A stretch of 64,000 nt of DNA, taken from NCBI GenBank assembly GCA_009760855.2, contig WPIO01000131.1:1085952-1149951 (forward strand), given 5' to 3'. The position numbers were made by a program, and so were the translations under genes. The notes under the pieces were generated by a model that worked only from the letters and a program-made list of their open reading frames with translations, was not told where the DNA came from and made no database searches. Source of the stretch: Cristatella mucedo. Taxonomy: Eukaryota; Bryozoa; Phylactolaemata; Cristatellidae. This document shows, in pieces, positions 22,561 to 33,565 of the stretch (position 1 is the first letter of the stretch; every line of letters begins with the position of its first letter).

Positions 22561-23940
22561 TTGAATTGATTGAACCTGTGGTGGGAAACTTCATCAGGTC
22601 AAAGGCCGGACGCTACGCCGAGTCAAACGCCCACTACCTGCTGCAGGCGGGACAGACATTGGTGGCCGGCTGCCGCTGCGCTAATTAGAATAGCAGAAGC
22701 AGCAGGCGCACACAGCATCCGTGCCCCCATAGAAAATAGAGATCATAGTTCATCAGCCTGGCTGGAGAGGGGGTGGCCCACACGACTGGAAAGTCGTGCA
22801 GCCATCGGTTCCCCGCGCACCTCTCTACTGCTAGCTCAGACGGTAGCTCTGAAGCATAAGCTGTTGCCCTGTCCTGCAGTACGACGTTCGAGCTCTACCG
22901 GGTGGTTAATTTCGACATCGCATGATTCCGACGGGCTTAACAGCGATGCACGCTACGCGACAGCCACTCGTAGGAGGCACACATCAGCTCTGGCCCTGGC
23001 GAGGAGCGGTTCATAGATGCTGCCCACCTTTAGGCAAAGCTGGTACACCTCACTCACCATCGTACGGTTCCCACAGGTCACCTCCGTTCGAGCCCCCGAT
23101 GGCCGATCTCATGCTCTCGTCGCCTGTCGATCCAGCCCTGCGAAAAACACTCTGGCTCATTACGATGACCTTGTCTTTCTCGGGGCTCTACTCAACCGAG
23201 TCGATCTCGCGGTTTCGCTCCTCCGTACTCTGCACCGAGACGACCGTGCTGCTACTCTCCGCTACTAAGACGCTCGCGCTGCTTCGCTTCCCGGCCGAGA
23301 CATCACTCTCACTGGCGCTCTTTGCCGCCTCGACGCTCTGGCGGGAATCCTACGCCTCGTCGCAGGATAGCATCGCTTCGCCGCTGACAGCTATTTTGCG
23401 GTTCTTCTCTGGGTTTTGAGCTGAAACGCTTGTGCGGGTGCTCTCTACCACGAAGACACTCTCGTCGCTGCCCTACACGGCCGAGACGTCGCTCTCTCCG
23501 CTGCGCCCGGTCGCCGAGATGCTCTCCGCCGCAAAGAAGCTCTCGCTGCTGCTCTATGCCGCAGAGACGTCGCTCTCTCGGGCCACCAGCTCACGCCGTA
23601 GGCACCTGTCGTCTCGCCGCTGGAAGCCGTCATATGCTGCCCGTCCTTCGTCTGCGGCCACAGCCGCTACTTCGCTCTTGGTGCTCTTCGGCTGTTGCGG
23701 CTGCTAGGTCGGAAGCGGTCCCATGCCCGCGTCCTTCACTCTGATTTCAGTCGGATAGCTGCAGCTGAATAAGTTTCGCTCGTCTGCCTGGCTCTTTTTA
23801 GCAGTTGACGGCAGGATCCGCCGGCGATGAAGCTGGCTCGTCGCTTAACTTTGGCCCGGTCTCGCCTCCGGCGAGCTGCTCTTACTTGAGGCCGAAACCC
23901 TTCGGCCTCAAGCTCGGCCTCCTCATTCGTTAACCACGAA
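22560..23940. repeat. GC-rich region with degenerate internal repeats
   Basis: Clearly richer in G+C and CpG than its surroundings. At 23170-23610 a degenerate unit (about 80 bp between the two clearest copies, near 23438 and 23519) recurs, with consensus like 'CTCTCCGCYRCRAAGA', then 'CTCTCGCTGCTGC', then 'GCCGAGACGTCGCTCTCTC'. On the minus strand this reads ESDVSA / SESxFxAES motifs interrupted by stops. It could be a decayed repetitive exon or a CpG-rich regulatory region. No intact gene is claimed. Confidence 0.5.
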
Positions 23941-24144
23941 CGTCAGAATTAACTAGTTGAGCTGCTGTGGCAGTCTTGGTTTGTGCAGGCCGGCTGGTCA
24001 TCTCAATCGTGTATTTCATTATCGCTCAGACGCACTGGCACAACATGTTTTAAAGGCATCGAAATCTTTAGCCTTTGTGGTCTTCTCTGGCGTCAGAAGC
24101 CAAGGCATAAAGTGCACTCCGCCGTTAAGCAGTTCGTACCTCTA

Positions 24145-24222
24145 GGCAAATGTAAAGCGCCTAGAGAGATATTTAGTTCTCTGAGGGCGCTTTATCAGGT
24201 GCATTATTATTATTATTATTAT
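24145..24222 (+). mobile_element. Tail-only copy of LINE family A
   Basis: Only the last 75-80 bp of the element: GTAAAGCGCCTAGAGAGA, TTCTCTGAGGGCGCTTTATC and (ATT)n. No 3' UTR or coding sequence precedes it. Confidence 0.85.
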
Positions 24223-24297
24223 TAGTCCATTCTAGGTCATAGAAGATCTTATACTCTTTTTGGCACGAGTAAACCACTCTCTGCTACCAATTGTTGT

Positions 24298-24500
24298 ACA
24301 GCAGCGGCTCTGGCGGCGACTGTTCTTGCTGAGTCTAACGGAGACACGAGTGCGGATGTGAGCGACGAACGAGACTCAATTTTCATTTCTCTCAATGCAT
24401 ACGTATCCGAGAGGTCGACGAATCACCCACAGCCGTCGAATGGCTTAACTAGTGGTCGCAGGTGGGGAGTGCATTAGCATCTCATTACAACACCAGCATG
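24298..24500. repeat. Duplicated segment, copy 2 (partner at 22316-22560)
   Basis: See copy 1. This copy loses the open frame at about 24470. Confidence 0.85.
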
Positions 24501-24544
24501 CATCCGGCGCACGCAACATCCGGAGGCAAAGGCCGGGGTGGGAC

Positions 24545-25620
24545 TACATGTATCTCCGTCAGTAACTCCACAAAGTCATAAAGACCATGTGGGTGTTACG
24601 CAAGAGAGTTTTGTATAGCGCACTCACAGCCTAAGCGGCTTTCGGTACGCATTCGGTAGCCAACAGACTTCGTCTCACGCAACAAAGAGAAAGTGGGAAG
24701 CATAGCTGAGTCAGGAGAGAAGTTGAGGTAGTGAGTAGCATAGCAGTAGCAGTTCAGGACCGCTGAAAAAGATGTGCCATAGTCGGCAGTTGGAGAGTAG
24801 TTGTCGTTGCGTAAGAATTGTGGAAGCGAGTTCCACAGTCTAGGACCTGCAGAGCTAAAGCTTCTGTCGCCAACTGTCTTTAAGCGGAGGAATGGGACAG
24901 CTAATTTATTGTCCACACAGGACCTGAGGGCGCGAACAGGCTGAAACTGATGCAGCAGTTCAGCTAGGTAGGAAGGAGCCAAGCCGTGGCGGGCCTTGTG
25001 GGTCAGCGTAAGAACTTTGCTCTGTATCCTTTGCTCAACCGGCAACCATCCTAGCTCTTTCAGCAGAGGTGACACGTGCTCAAACCGCTGGGACTTGAAA
25101 ACCAGCCTTGCAGCCATATTCATAGTCCGCTGTAGTGGCATAATAGCTTTCTTTGGCAGCCCAGCCAAAAGGGAATTTCAATAATCAAGCCGAGACAGAA
25201 CTAAAGAGCTAGTTAAATTTTTTACAAGCCACTGTGGCAGACAGCTTCTAATCTTGGATAGGGTTTGGATGTGATGGCTAGCTGTTGAGGCAGTCTTCTG
25301 AATGAAGCTTTTGAAATTGAGGCAGCTGTCGAACACGACACCTAGATTACGAGCACGTGGTGAAGGTCGCACAATAGCATCACCTATTAGAACAGCAAAG
25401 CCATTTAATCCAGCCACACGCTTAGGGTGTCCTATGAGCAGCAGTTCGGTTTTATCGTCATTTAATTTCAGGAAGTTTTCCGACATTCAGGATCGAATAT
25501 CGGGAAGGCAAGCATTCAGTTTCTCAGTTGCTGCAGCAGATTCCGACGATTTAAATGACAAATACAACTGAGTATCGTCAGCTTAGAAGTGATATCCTAT
25601 CAAATAAGCATGTCGTTCGC
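24545..25620 (-). mobile_element. LINE family B copy, RT C-terminal half
   Basis: Minus strand: a palm-like remnant at about 25590-25555 (DDTQLYLSF) is followed by ENFLKLNDDKTELLLIGHPK, ARNLGVVFDSCLNFKSF and SSLVLSRLDY, then one in-frame TGA where related copies have Cys. The frame resumes with AGLPKKAIMPLQRTMNMAAR, PLLKELGWLPVEQRIQSK, APSYLAELLHQF and GDRSFSSAGPRLWNSLPQFL to 24596. Its 3' end has no family A hairpin tail. This is the best-preserved copy of family B. Confidence 0.88.
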
Positions 25621-26390
25621 TGGGAATTAGTCTGCTCATGTTGATTCAATAGTAGTCAAGGGAAATTTTTGTGATTTCAATTCCTCATTTGTGCCGTTTA
25701 TAGCTGCGACTTGTTTAGATGAAACGACCAAAAAATTGGACGAGAGGTTGATTTCTAATGGCCTACTGGGGGCTTGTTTGCATATCGTGTCGGTGGCACC
25801 TATGGAACTTGTAAGGTTGAGTTAGTCCTAAAGGTGTGTATGCATCTACTTATTGAAATATCTGTGCGATGAATAGAGCTGGTGTACCCATCTTACTTGC
25901 CTTCAACTCCCTCATCCCCACTGCCTCTGTTTGGAACTTCTAGCTGCTATATCTTCTAGATGTTATACTCCAGCGATAATGAATCACTCAACTTTACGTT
26001 TTGAATTTGATTGTTTTGCACTTACACATCATTACAGCCTTCTATCGTGAATATTAGACTTTATTAGATAGACTTAGCTTGATATAAAAAAAACTTGGTT
26101 TTGTCTCTGTACGCCACTTGCCACTATTCTACTCAAGAGGGTTAGGATTGCACTTGATGGTCAGTAGCTCTCGCCCGGTTCCTTACTTTTGTTAATACAG
26201 GATAACGTACGGGAAATACCTCCTCGTACATAGATCGCCTGAATCTATAGTGGGGAAAAGACCCAAATAGACTGAGGGCCTGAACAACCAGGTACGTGGC
26301 AGAGGTGGTTCAGGCGCGCAGCGACTTCCACAGAAGTGATGATGTCCCAATCGCACTTTTCCTGACTCTAAACTAAGTTCACAGTATCAC
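25620..26390. other. Nothing recognised
   Basis: AT-rich single-copy-looking sequence. No extended frames, element ends or repeats seen. Confidence 0.5.
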
Positions 26391-27190
26391 AAATTCTACG
26401 CCGGGACCAAGCGCACGTGCACACAAACATAAAATGCGAGCAGCGGGCGCTAGGTGACCATGTTTTGGCACGTCCGCCGAATTCGCCTGCCTCTTGCTCT
26501 TGTGTCTCGTTGCCGCTGATCTCTGGCGTGCACAAGTCACCCTCCTCCGTCGTTCAAAGCGAAAGCGAGTCCCTCGCGGTGGCGACGACGAAGCAAAGGC
26601 CCTGAGTGAGTGTTGCCCTACTTTTACATAACTATCCGCGACAATGGGGCAACAGCTAAGTAGTATTTGGCCCGGCACCGTAGGCCATTAAGGTAAGAAC
26701 AAAATATTCTATTGCGTATCACTTTGCAGCAAATGTAAAGCGCCTAGAAAGAGATTAAGTTCTCTGAGGGCGCTTTATCAAGTGCAATATTATTATTATT
26801 ATTATTATTATTAATGCTACCGTCGCTCGACCACCGGATGAGCAATCCCGCCCAGCTTGAATGGGTAAGGAGCTCCCGACGATTAATTTTAAACTAAGCT
26901 ATGGCCGAGGTTGACAGGAGAGCCGAAATCAATCAGCCAGTTATGTGGATAGCAAGCCAGTGCCACATACCACAGCCAGGTCATCGAGCTTCCCGGCGAA
27001 CACCCGGCGCACACTTCCCGGCGGCGCACACAGTGTGCCCTTCCGGTCTCACCTCCCTGCTGTTCCCTCTGGCTCATCACTACTCCAAGACGAAGGTGCT
27101 TTTCCGCCGAGCAGTTCTTGGGCGGCGACTTAAAACTGAATCACGCTGGCACTGCGTTTCACATTGCCTGCCGCGTTTTAAGCTCAATCT
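26390..27190. repeat. Dispersed repeat, copy 1 (partner at 58690-59285)
   Basis: Matches 58690-59285 in order along its whole length: CGCCGGGACCA; GGACAATGGG/GACAATGGG; GGTAAGA; GGATGAGCAA; CTATGGCCGA/TTATGGCCGA; GAGCTTCCCGG; CGAGCAGTTCTT. Copy 1 contains an extra LINE tail at 26705-26812 that copy 2 lacks. No known transposon features seen. Confidence 0.85.
26705..26812 (+). mobile_element. Tail-only LINE family A insertion inside the dispersed repeat
   Basis: About 100 bp: last bases of the 3' UTR (TTTGCAGCAAATG), the hairpin AAAGCGCCTAGAAAGA...CTGAGGGCGCTT, and (ATT)n. The homologous place in 58920-58940 lacks it. Confidence 0.9.
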
Positions 27191-27867
27191 TCTGGTGGTG
27201 TGCGACTGCTTGAATATTTATATGTATACACTGCAGTAGGAAAGGGAACAACGTCAACCCGTGTAGGCTTAGGCGAGCCAGTACCCGAGGCGTCCCGTTG
27301 AGGTTTCGCAAATCAGACACGTCAAATATTCACGAATGCTTTGAAATGCAAGGAATTGTTGCTTTAAAATGCACTCCAAAATTTTCCACTCTTTCTCGAT
27401 GTTACTTTGTTGACGAAAAGTCAGCATCCTGAAATTTATCTCCCACTCAAGCAAGACTACTGGTCCTCTAGACCCTATTCCCACTGTCCTACTCATTCGA
27501 TATACGCCCGACCGACCTATCGAGTGACCTTGTTGTAAAAACACACTTGCAGCTGCTGCGTACAGGATCAGCTATCCCAGGATTCGATAGGCTCGGTGAC
27601 TTTTAGGCTATTGCTGGCCCGGTGGCAGTAAATTGGATTATCTTGAATGAATTTTATCTCGAGCTAGGGTTAGTCACACTTTCAGTTAGCTCTGCTAGAA
27701 ATGGGTGCAACGCGACAAGTATAAACATGGTTATGGCACGTAAATAGAGGATCCATAGGAGGATAGCCGTTCGCCACAGCTGGGCCACTCTCCAAAGCAC
27801 GGAGTATAACTTCGCTAGCTTAAGATTACGCTTTCTTAGCACACTCAAGAGTCAAAGAGTTTTCTTT
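27191..27867. other. Nothing recognised
   Basis: No supported gene. Short frames only. Confidence 0.5.
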
Positions 27868-28292
27868 AGCACACTCAAGAACTACATGGGTTTCAATACA
27901 CATTTGGTAGCCAACCGACTTCATTTCAAGAAAAAAGAGCAACTGTGAAGCATAGCTGAATCAGGAAAGCATTTGAGGCAGTTATTGCCATTAAAGTAGC
28001 AGCTGGGATCGCTATAAAAGATGTGCCATAGTCCACAGCTGAAGAGTAAATGTCTTTGCGTAAAACTTATGAAAGTGACTTCCTCAGTCTAGGACCTGCA
28101 GAACAAAATTTTCTACCCCCAACGGTCTTTAAGTGGTAGAATGTAACAGCTAATGTAAATCCGTACAGGACCTTAGGGCTCGAAGAGGTTGAAACTAGTG
28201 CAGCATTTCAGCTAGGTACGATGGAGCCAAGCCGTGGCGGACTTTGTGGGTCAGCGTAAGAACTTGGCTCTGTATCCGTTGATCCACCTGCA
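27868..28292 (-). mobile_element. LINE family B 3' part, interrupted by hAT element
   Basis: Parallels 24640-25030 (shared 'ggtagccaac', 'agccgtggcgg', 'tttgtgggtcagcgtaagaa'). It stops abruptly at the codons for WLPVEQR, where the hAT end begins. Confidence 0.85.
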
Positions 28293-28299
28293 TTTAAGA

Positions 28300-29830
28300 C
28301 ATTGGTGGGCAAACTTGTTGACTCACGGGCTAAAACGGTTTCTAAGATTTGACAGGAGGGCCGGGCCAGAATAGAAGAATGGTGTGTTTGTGTGAGCTAA
28401 TACAAATTAAATGTAAAAACTATTACATGAAAATATTTGGCCTTTAACAGGCAGCAAAACACCATTGTGCTTAGTTTATTTTAAAAAAATTTTAAAAATT
28501 TATTAATTTAATAACGTAGCAATAAACTCCCATTCAGTTTCAATGGGAACAGTATTTTGGTTCCATTTTTTTGCAGGTGCAACGATGTCTGGCGTTATAT
28601 TTGTTGTGGCAATTCTCACGATAGATCCGAGGTGTTGGTCAGTTAGCTTTGATCTGTGACGGGCTTTGTTGATGTTCATAACGCTGAATGTCGGTTAACA
28701 AACGTAGGTTGAGCCAAACAACGTCAGCGTCGTCTGTGCCATCCTCCAGAGGTTTGGGAACGTGGCTTCGTTAAGTGAAGCGCAAAAAAGGCGTTCAGTT
28801 GAAGAGAGTTGAACTTCTCCTTCAATAGGGAGTCAGACTGAAGATCTATCAGTTCCAACTGCAGCTTTTGCGGTGCTGTTTTAGGGTCTTGTGGCAGAGA
28901 AAATGACACCAGCTGAAGTGACTTTTCAATTTTTTCAAAGTCACAGAAATTACGGCAGAATTATCCGTGCAGTTCGTCCATGGTTTGCTGTTTTTCTGCG
29001 CGTTTTGGGTCGCCTCTTTCAGCATGGCTAGTGTGGGGGAAATGCGTGAAAGATTTGCTTGAAATTTGTCTGGAGAAAAGAGTCAGCTTGGATTTGAAGG
29101 CCCTAAAACTTTTGAACATGTCGTGCACAAATTGATCTTTACCCTGTAGCTTGGTTTTCAGCTCAATCATGTGCAAAAGTAGTCCGCAGCAAACGCAAAG
29201 TCACAAAGCCAGTCCTTTTCACTTAGCTCAGGAAATTCTTCGGATCTTCCCATTAACTCCAAAAATGCAGTGATCTCCTCCTTCAGCTCCCACACTCTTT
29301 GAAAGACTTTGCCAAACTTAGCCAGCGCACACGAAAGCGGTAAAGTAAGTCCTGTTGATCTGCATCGGTTTCTTCCAGGAACGCAATAAACTGACGATGC
29401 TGAAGTCCCCTTGCTTGCATAAATTTAACAAGTTTTACGACTGGATTGACGACACGATTTAGCTGCAATATAAACGTACGCAGAGCTTCCTGATGAATGA
29501 TGCAGTGAAGGAAAACAACATCCTGATCAGGATTTTCCTCTTTTACTTTTTCCTGCAGTCTTTTTAGCAGCCCAAAGTTTTTCTCCCATTAAATTTGGCG
29601 ATCCATCCATGGTGACATTGGCAAGTTTACTCCAAGGTAGGTTCATTCTCTCGATGACAGCAGACACCTGGTTATACAAGTCCTCTCCCCTTGTTTTTCT
29701 TTTCATGGACTCCACGGTCAAAAATTCCTCTGTGATCTCAAAACTGTCGCTAATCCCTCGGATAAAAATTAGGATTAAGCTACACACTTATCTACAAGAA
29801 GAGCGACGTCTTTTAGTCTAGCCATGCGTC
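28300..29830 (-). pseudogene. Decayed hAT-superfamily transposase (GTF2IRD2/SCAND3-like group)
   Basis: Minus strand, N- to C-terminal, over several broken frames: FEITEEFLTVESMKRKTRGE and LPWSKLANVTMDGSPNLMGE (29787-29590); VNPVVKLVKFMQARGLQHRQ and VRWLSLAKSF (29468-29290); LKTKLQGKDQFVHDMF and FKSKLTLFSRQ (29160-29040); SDSLLKEKFNS (28860-28800). This order and these motifs (TTDGxPxMxG-like, RGLxHRQF, RWLS, LQGKxQ) characterise hAT transposases domesticated in vertebrates as GTF2IRD2, ZBED and SCAND3 relatives. The 3' end near 28300 reads CATTGGTGGGCAAACTTG, followed by GACTCACGGGC and AGGAGGGCCGGGCC, a typical terminal sequence of this group. The 5' end is missing, and the copy is inactive (stops and frameshifts). 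Confidence 0.85.
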
Positions 29831-29871
29831 TGTAGTTTCGTGCTAGCAGCAGTTCCATTTTCATCTTCGTT

Positions 29872-30603
29872 TAATAATAATAATAATATTGCACTTGATA
29901 AAGCGCCCTCAGAGAACTTAATCTCTTTCTAGGCGCTTTACATTTGCTGCAAAGTGATACGCAATAGAATAGTAAGTAAAATCATGCTTGAAAAACAAAC
30001 AAAATGAATAACATGGTTAGGGGTTACATGCACTGGGTCAGCATGCAAATGTGGTTAGTGGCAGCATGAACAGTGTCAGCACGCATAAGCACATCGAGGA
30101 CGAATCACAAGGACCCACTAAATGCTGTCCTAAATAGGTATGTTTTTAAGTTTCTTTTAAATGTGGTCAGGTCAGGGGATGTTCTGATGCAGGTCGGGAG
30201 GGAGTTCCAGGCTGTGGGAGCATACGAGCTAAATGCACGGTCTCTAAAGGATTTAAGGTTTGTACGAGGTATTTCTAGACTGTTGGATTCCGAAAAGCGA
30301 GTGGTACGATGCTTTGCCTGATGGGGTAGTATATCTGAAAGGTAGGCTGGAGCCATAGAATGAAGAGACCTAAAAGTGAGCGACAAAACCTTGAAGTCAA
30401 TCCGTTGCTTGACTGGTAGCCAGTGCAGGTCGGCGAGAAGTGGAGTAATGTGGCAACTGCGACGCTCACGACAGACAAGCCTAGCTGCAGAGTTTTGCAC
30501 CAGCTGCAATCGTCTGATCGCACATGCTGGTAGGCCTGTAAGCAGTGAGTTGCAGAAGTCGAGACGAGATGTCACGAATGCATGGACCAACTTGGACGTT
30601 TAG
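29872..30603 (-). mobile_element. LINE family A 3' end, young-looking
   Basis: The minus-strand frame 30590-30105 is intact for 161 codons ([76 protein letters not shown]). The 3' UTR and hairpin tail end with ATT-complement repeats at 29872. Among the least diverged copies here. 5'-truncated at about 30603. Confidence 0.92.
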
Positions 30604-31310
30604 CTTGAGCAAATTTATCGTCATCCGCGATCGGATGCCTGCAAGGCGATCATCAGTTTGTCAGTTGCTGCATCGGATTCCGACTCTTTACCAAAAGACA
30701 AATACACCTGATTATCATCAGTATACAAGCGACGGCTGATTATATGCGGCAGAATAATATTTCCCAGATATAAATAGTATAAATAGAGAACAATATAAAT
30801 TGTCAGTATAAATAGAGAACAATAAAAGACCGGAAAGGACCCATGGTAATCCACGTGTGACTCGTCTGGTGGATGAAACCTGAAACTCATCCAGCACGTA
30901 TTGAACATGACCTAACGATTATTGAAAATTTTAACCTTGCCCATTTCTCGTCCGGCGGACTGAGGGTTGTTCTACATCGTTCAAGTAGAGTGTCGTGGTC
31001 AATACTGTCGAAGGCAGCTGATAGATCCAGCAGGGCCGGAGTAGAGACACTACCTTCATTGTTGCTGCATAGGATGTCATCGGTTAAACGGATAAGAGCC
31101 GTTTTATTGGCGTGGTGTCGTGCTTGAATCCAGACTGAAAGTTTTTGACAATTATTTTCAATGTGTGCTACAAGCTGCTTGGCATAAATCTTGTCAATAC
31201 TCAGTGTAAAAAGGAAGACAGGAAACTGGGTGATAGTTTGAAAGAACTTCTGAATATAATCTGGACTTTGTAAGTATCGGTCTAGCGATGGCAGATTTGA
31301 AGGATCGGGT
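30604..31310 (-). mobile_element. LINE RT core fragment (family B), continuing the interrupted copy
   Basis: Minus strand: a decayed LLDLSAAFDSIDHDTLLER motif at about 31040-30975, then YTDDNQVYLSFGKESES at about 30720-30660 (the YxDD catalytic motif), then sequence like NDDK. This is the portion that precedes LNDDKTELL in the copy at 24545-25620, so it probably belongs to the same insertion as 27868-28292. Confidence 0.75.
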
Positions 31311-33319
31311 TAAAACCTTTTTTTAGAGGCTAGGTTACGTTTACTCGCCAATAGAGACCAAAGAGGGGATGTTACGGGGTCTTCGGGAAACGAGATCTTT
31401 GTGTTAGACATTACTAAGGTAGCTCTATCGTATATAAAAACTTTAGAAAATCTGTTACGGACGGTCACCCGTTGCGACCCAACTGGTTCTAGTCGGAGTG
31501 GGCTATATGGAGGCACCAATGAGCAATTTCTTTCTGGAAAGAAGGCTAAAAACATTTTGGCCGAGCCTTTGATTTCTGAGAGTGAAAACTCTCCGAATTC
31601 ACAAGCACATTGACAAACTCTTTTAATATGTTTACGATAAAAACTGTGTACTATTTATGAGCTAAATGTCATCAAATGGGCTTTAGTTCACACTTTCATG
31701 AAGCAATAGACTGACTAGTTTCTTGCATCAAGTGATCCCGTGATTTGGGAAATTTAAAAAGAAGCTAAAAACTACCTGTTCCTCGCAGCCTTTGCTCCAT
31801 CCCTTGTTTTTGTCCCGGATGTGATACAATTGACCAAGTTTATAAAATTTAAACTTCTAATCCAGAATTTTTAACGCACTTAGACAGATTTGGCTGTCCT
31901 ATAACACTATACAGATGCTTTCATTATTAGCATGTGAATACTTGAGCCGGTCGTTTGTGGCAGATGCGAAGTGGTTGTGTACCTTTTCGAATATCCGCAT
32001 ATATCAATATACTCATATCATATAAACCTCTGAGGGGAATATGATTGACACGATCTTCAATTCAATTTTGCAAGAGTACCATTGGAGTCGATATGTAAAA
32101 GGTGGGTGCAGTTGGAGTTGAGGGCTCAAAGAATTGGACCGACAGCACATGCGATTTGCGAAAAGAGACTCGAGCCTTTGTGCCAGCTACAGCTCGAGAC
32201 AACGGCGTAGCTAATCTGGAAATCAAGCAAGTGCCAGCGTTTCGGCAAACAATCTTCGAGATAAACACAAATCAAGGACGGCTTTTAGTGATTGGGATGC
32301 GCAGGCAGACGAGATAAGCAGCAGGGGCTCGGTGAACTTGGTGGGATCCAGATCACTTTGAAGGAGGCCACGGCTCGAGGTAAGGGTATGGCGGCAGAGG
32401 TGCAAGGCTTCTGACGAGGTAAAGCGATCGATTACTCGCATCTTTAGAACTTATTACTCAGAGCTGCTCTGCGTAAAATATAGATAGCCGTCAGCGTGAA
32501 TGGGAGGAGCCGGCAGCCCAAGAAGTAAAAACGCGCGCACTCGTAATTCCCGAGTCTAGAAACCTGCCTCTTCCTAAAGCCGAGCCTGTTGCTCAGTGAA
32601 GAGTCTGTTCTTGCTCTGGGGCGGCACTAGAAAATAAAACAGCGATCGTAGGTCAAAGACACGCCGAGCGAGCCACAATCAAAAGATGGCATGGCAATCT
32701 GTGGCACTCTGAGCACTCGCCAATGACTTTCCTCTGAGCAAGAGCTGTCACAATTCTCATAGATAGTAGATGGGGGCCAAGCAGCAGCCAGTAACACTTG
32801 CTGTGCTAAGAGATTTCTACTGCGAATGCGTCAGAGCTACTGGTGCTGTCGTGATATCGGCCTGAGGCCCTTGCTCGCACACTCTGTTTAGCGCCAGGGC
32901 GAGTTCTTTGATCCTAGCCACCACCCCACTCCGCCCCCCTCTCCAGTTGGAAGACAGAAGACAGAGCTGAGGATCGGAGGCTGGAGAGTTCAGTGCCGAC
33001 GTTGCCGGCGGTAAGAACTCTCTGGTATTTTCTATCTTGCTGGCGAATGTGTGTGGAAACAGATTCGCTCGGTTGCTGCTCGGTTTACAATGGGGTCGAT
33101 AAGCTGCCTTTGGCACTGTAAAGGATATTGTTGGTGGTGAACTTCACTATTTTTGGGTCGCCTATCTCGGACTCCAAAACACTGCTGCTTAATACATACT
33201 CCACCTTAATCACGATGGATTAGTCAACCAACCTTGTGCAATTCAATGGGAAATCAGTCCTAATCTTGTATGCTTTTTAAGCACCCTCTTTGTAGTATTT
33301 GCTATTTTAACGATGGAAG
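31311..33319. other. Mostly unannotated; one LINE scrap
   Basis: At 31725-31800 a plus-strand scrap resembles the end of a LINE ORF (LKTTCSSQ; in another frame YLFLAAFAP). I see no host exon or repeat in the remainder. 32690-33110 is somewhat GC-rich. Confidence 0.45.
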
Positions 33320-33565
33320 TAAAAATAGTAATACATTTGGTACAGCCCCTCTGAGAAATCAGTCTCTTTCTAGGCACTCTGCACTTGCTGCAAAGGAAGC
33401 ACGATTGAATGGTTAGTGTTAATATATTAAATAAGTAACAAGAATAACATTTTTAGGGGTGACATGCACAGGTTCAATATGGAAGTTTGGTAAGTGGCAG
33501 CATGCACAGTGTCAGCACGCATAAGCAAATAAAGGACGAATCACAGGGATTCGCAAAATCGGCCC
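33320..33565 (-). mobile_element. LINE family A 3' UTR and tail, decayed
   Basis: The hairpin remnant CCCCTCTGAGAAATCAGTCT and TCTAGGCACTCTGC is followed by the 3' UTR landmarks (ggggtgacatgcacag, gtggcagcatgcacag, ggacgaatcacaggga). Confidence 0.8.

Noticed and set aside
26379-26678. A minus-strand 99-codon Arg/Ala-rich frame
   Set aside because: The homologous repeat at 58690 does not keep this frame open, and composition simply follows local GC content.
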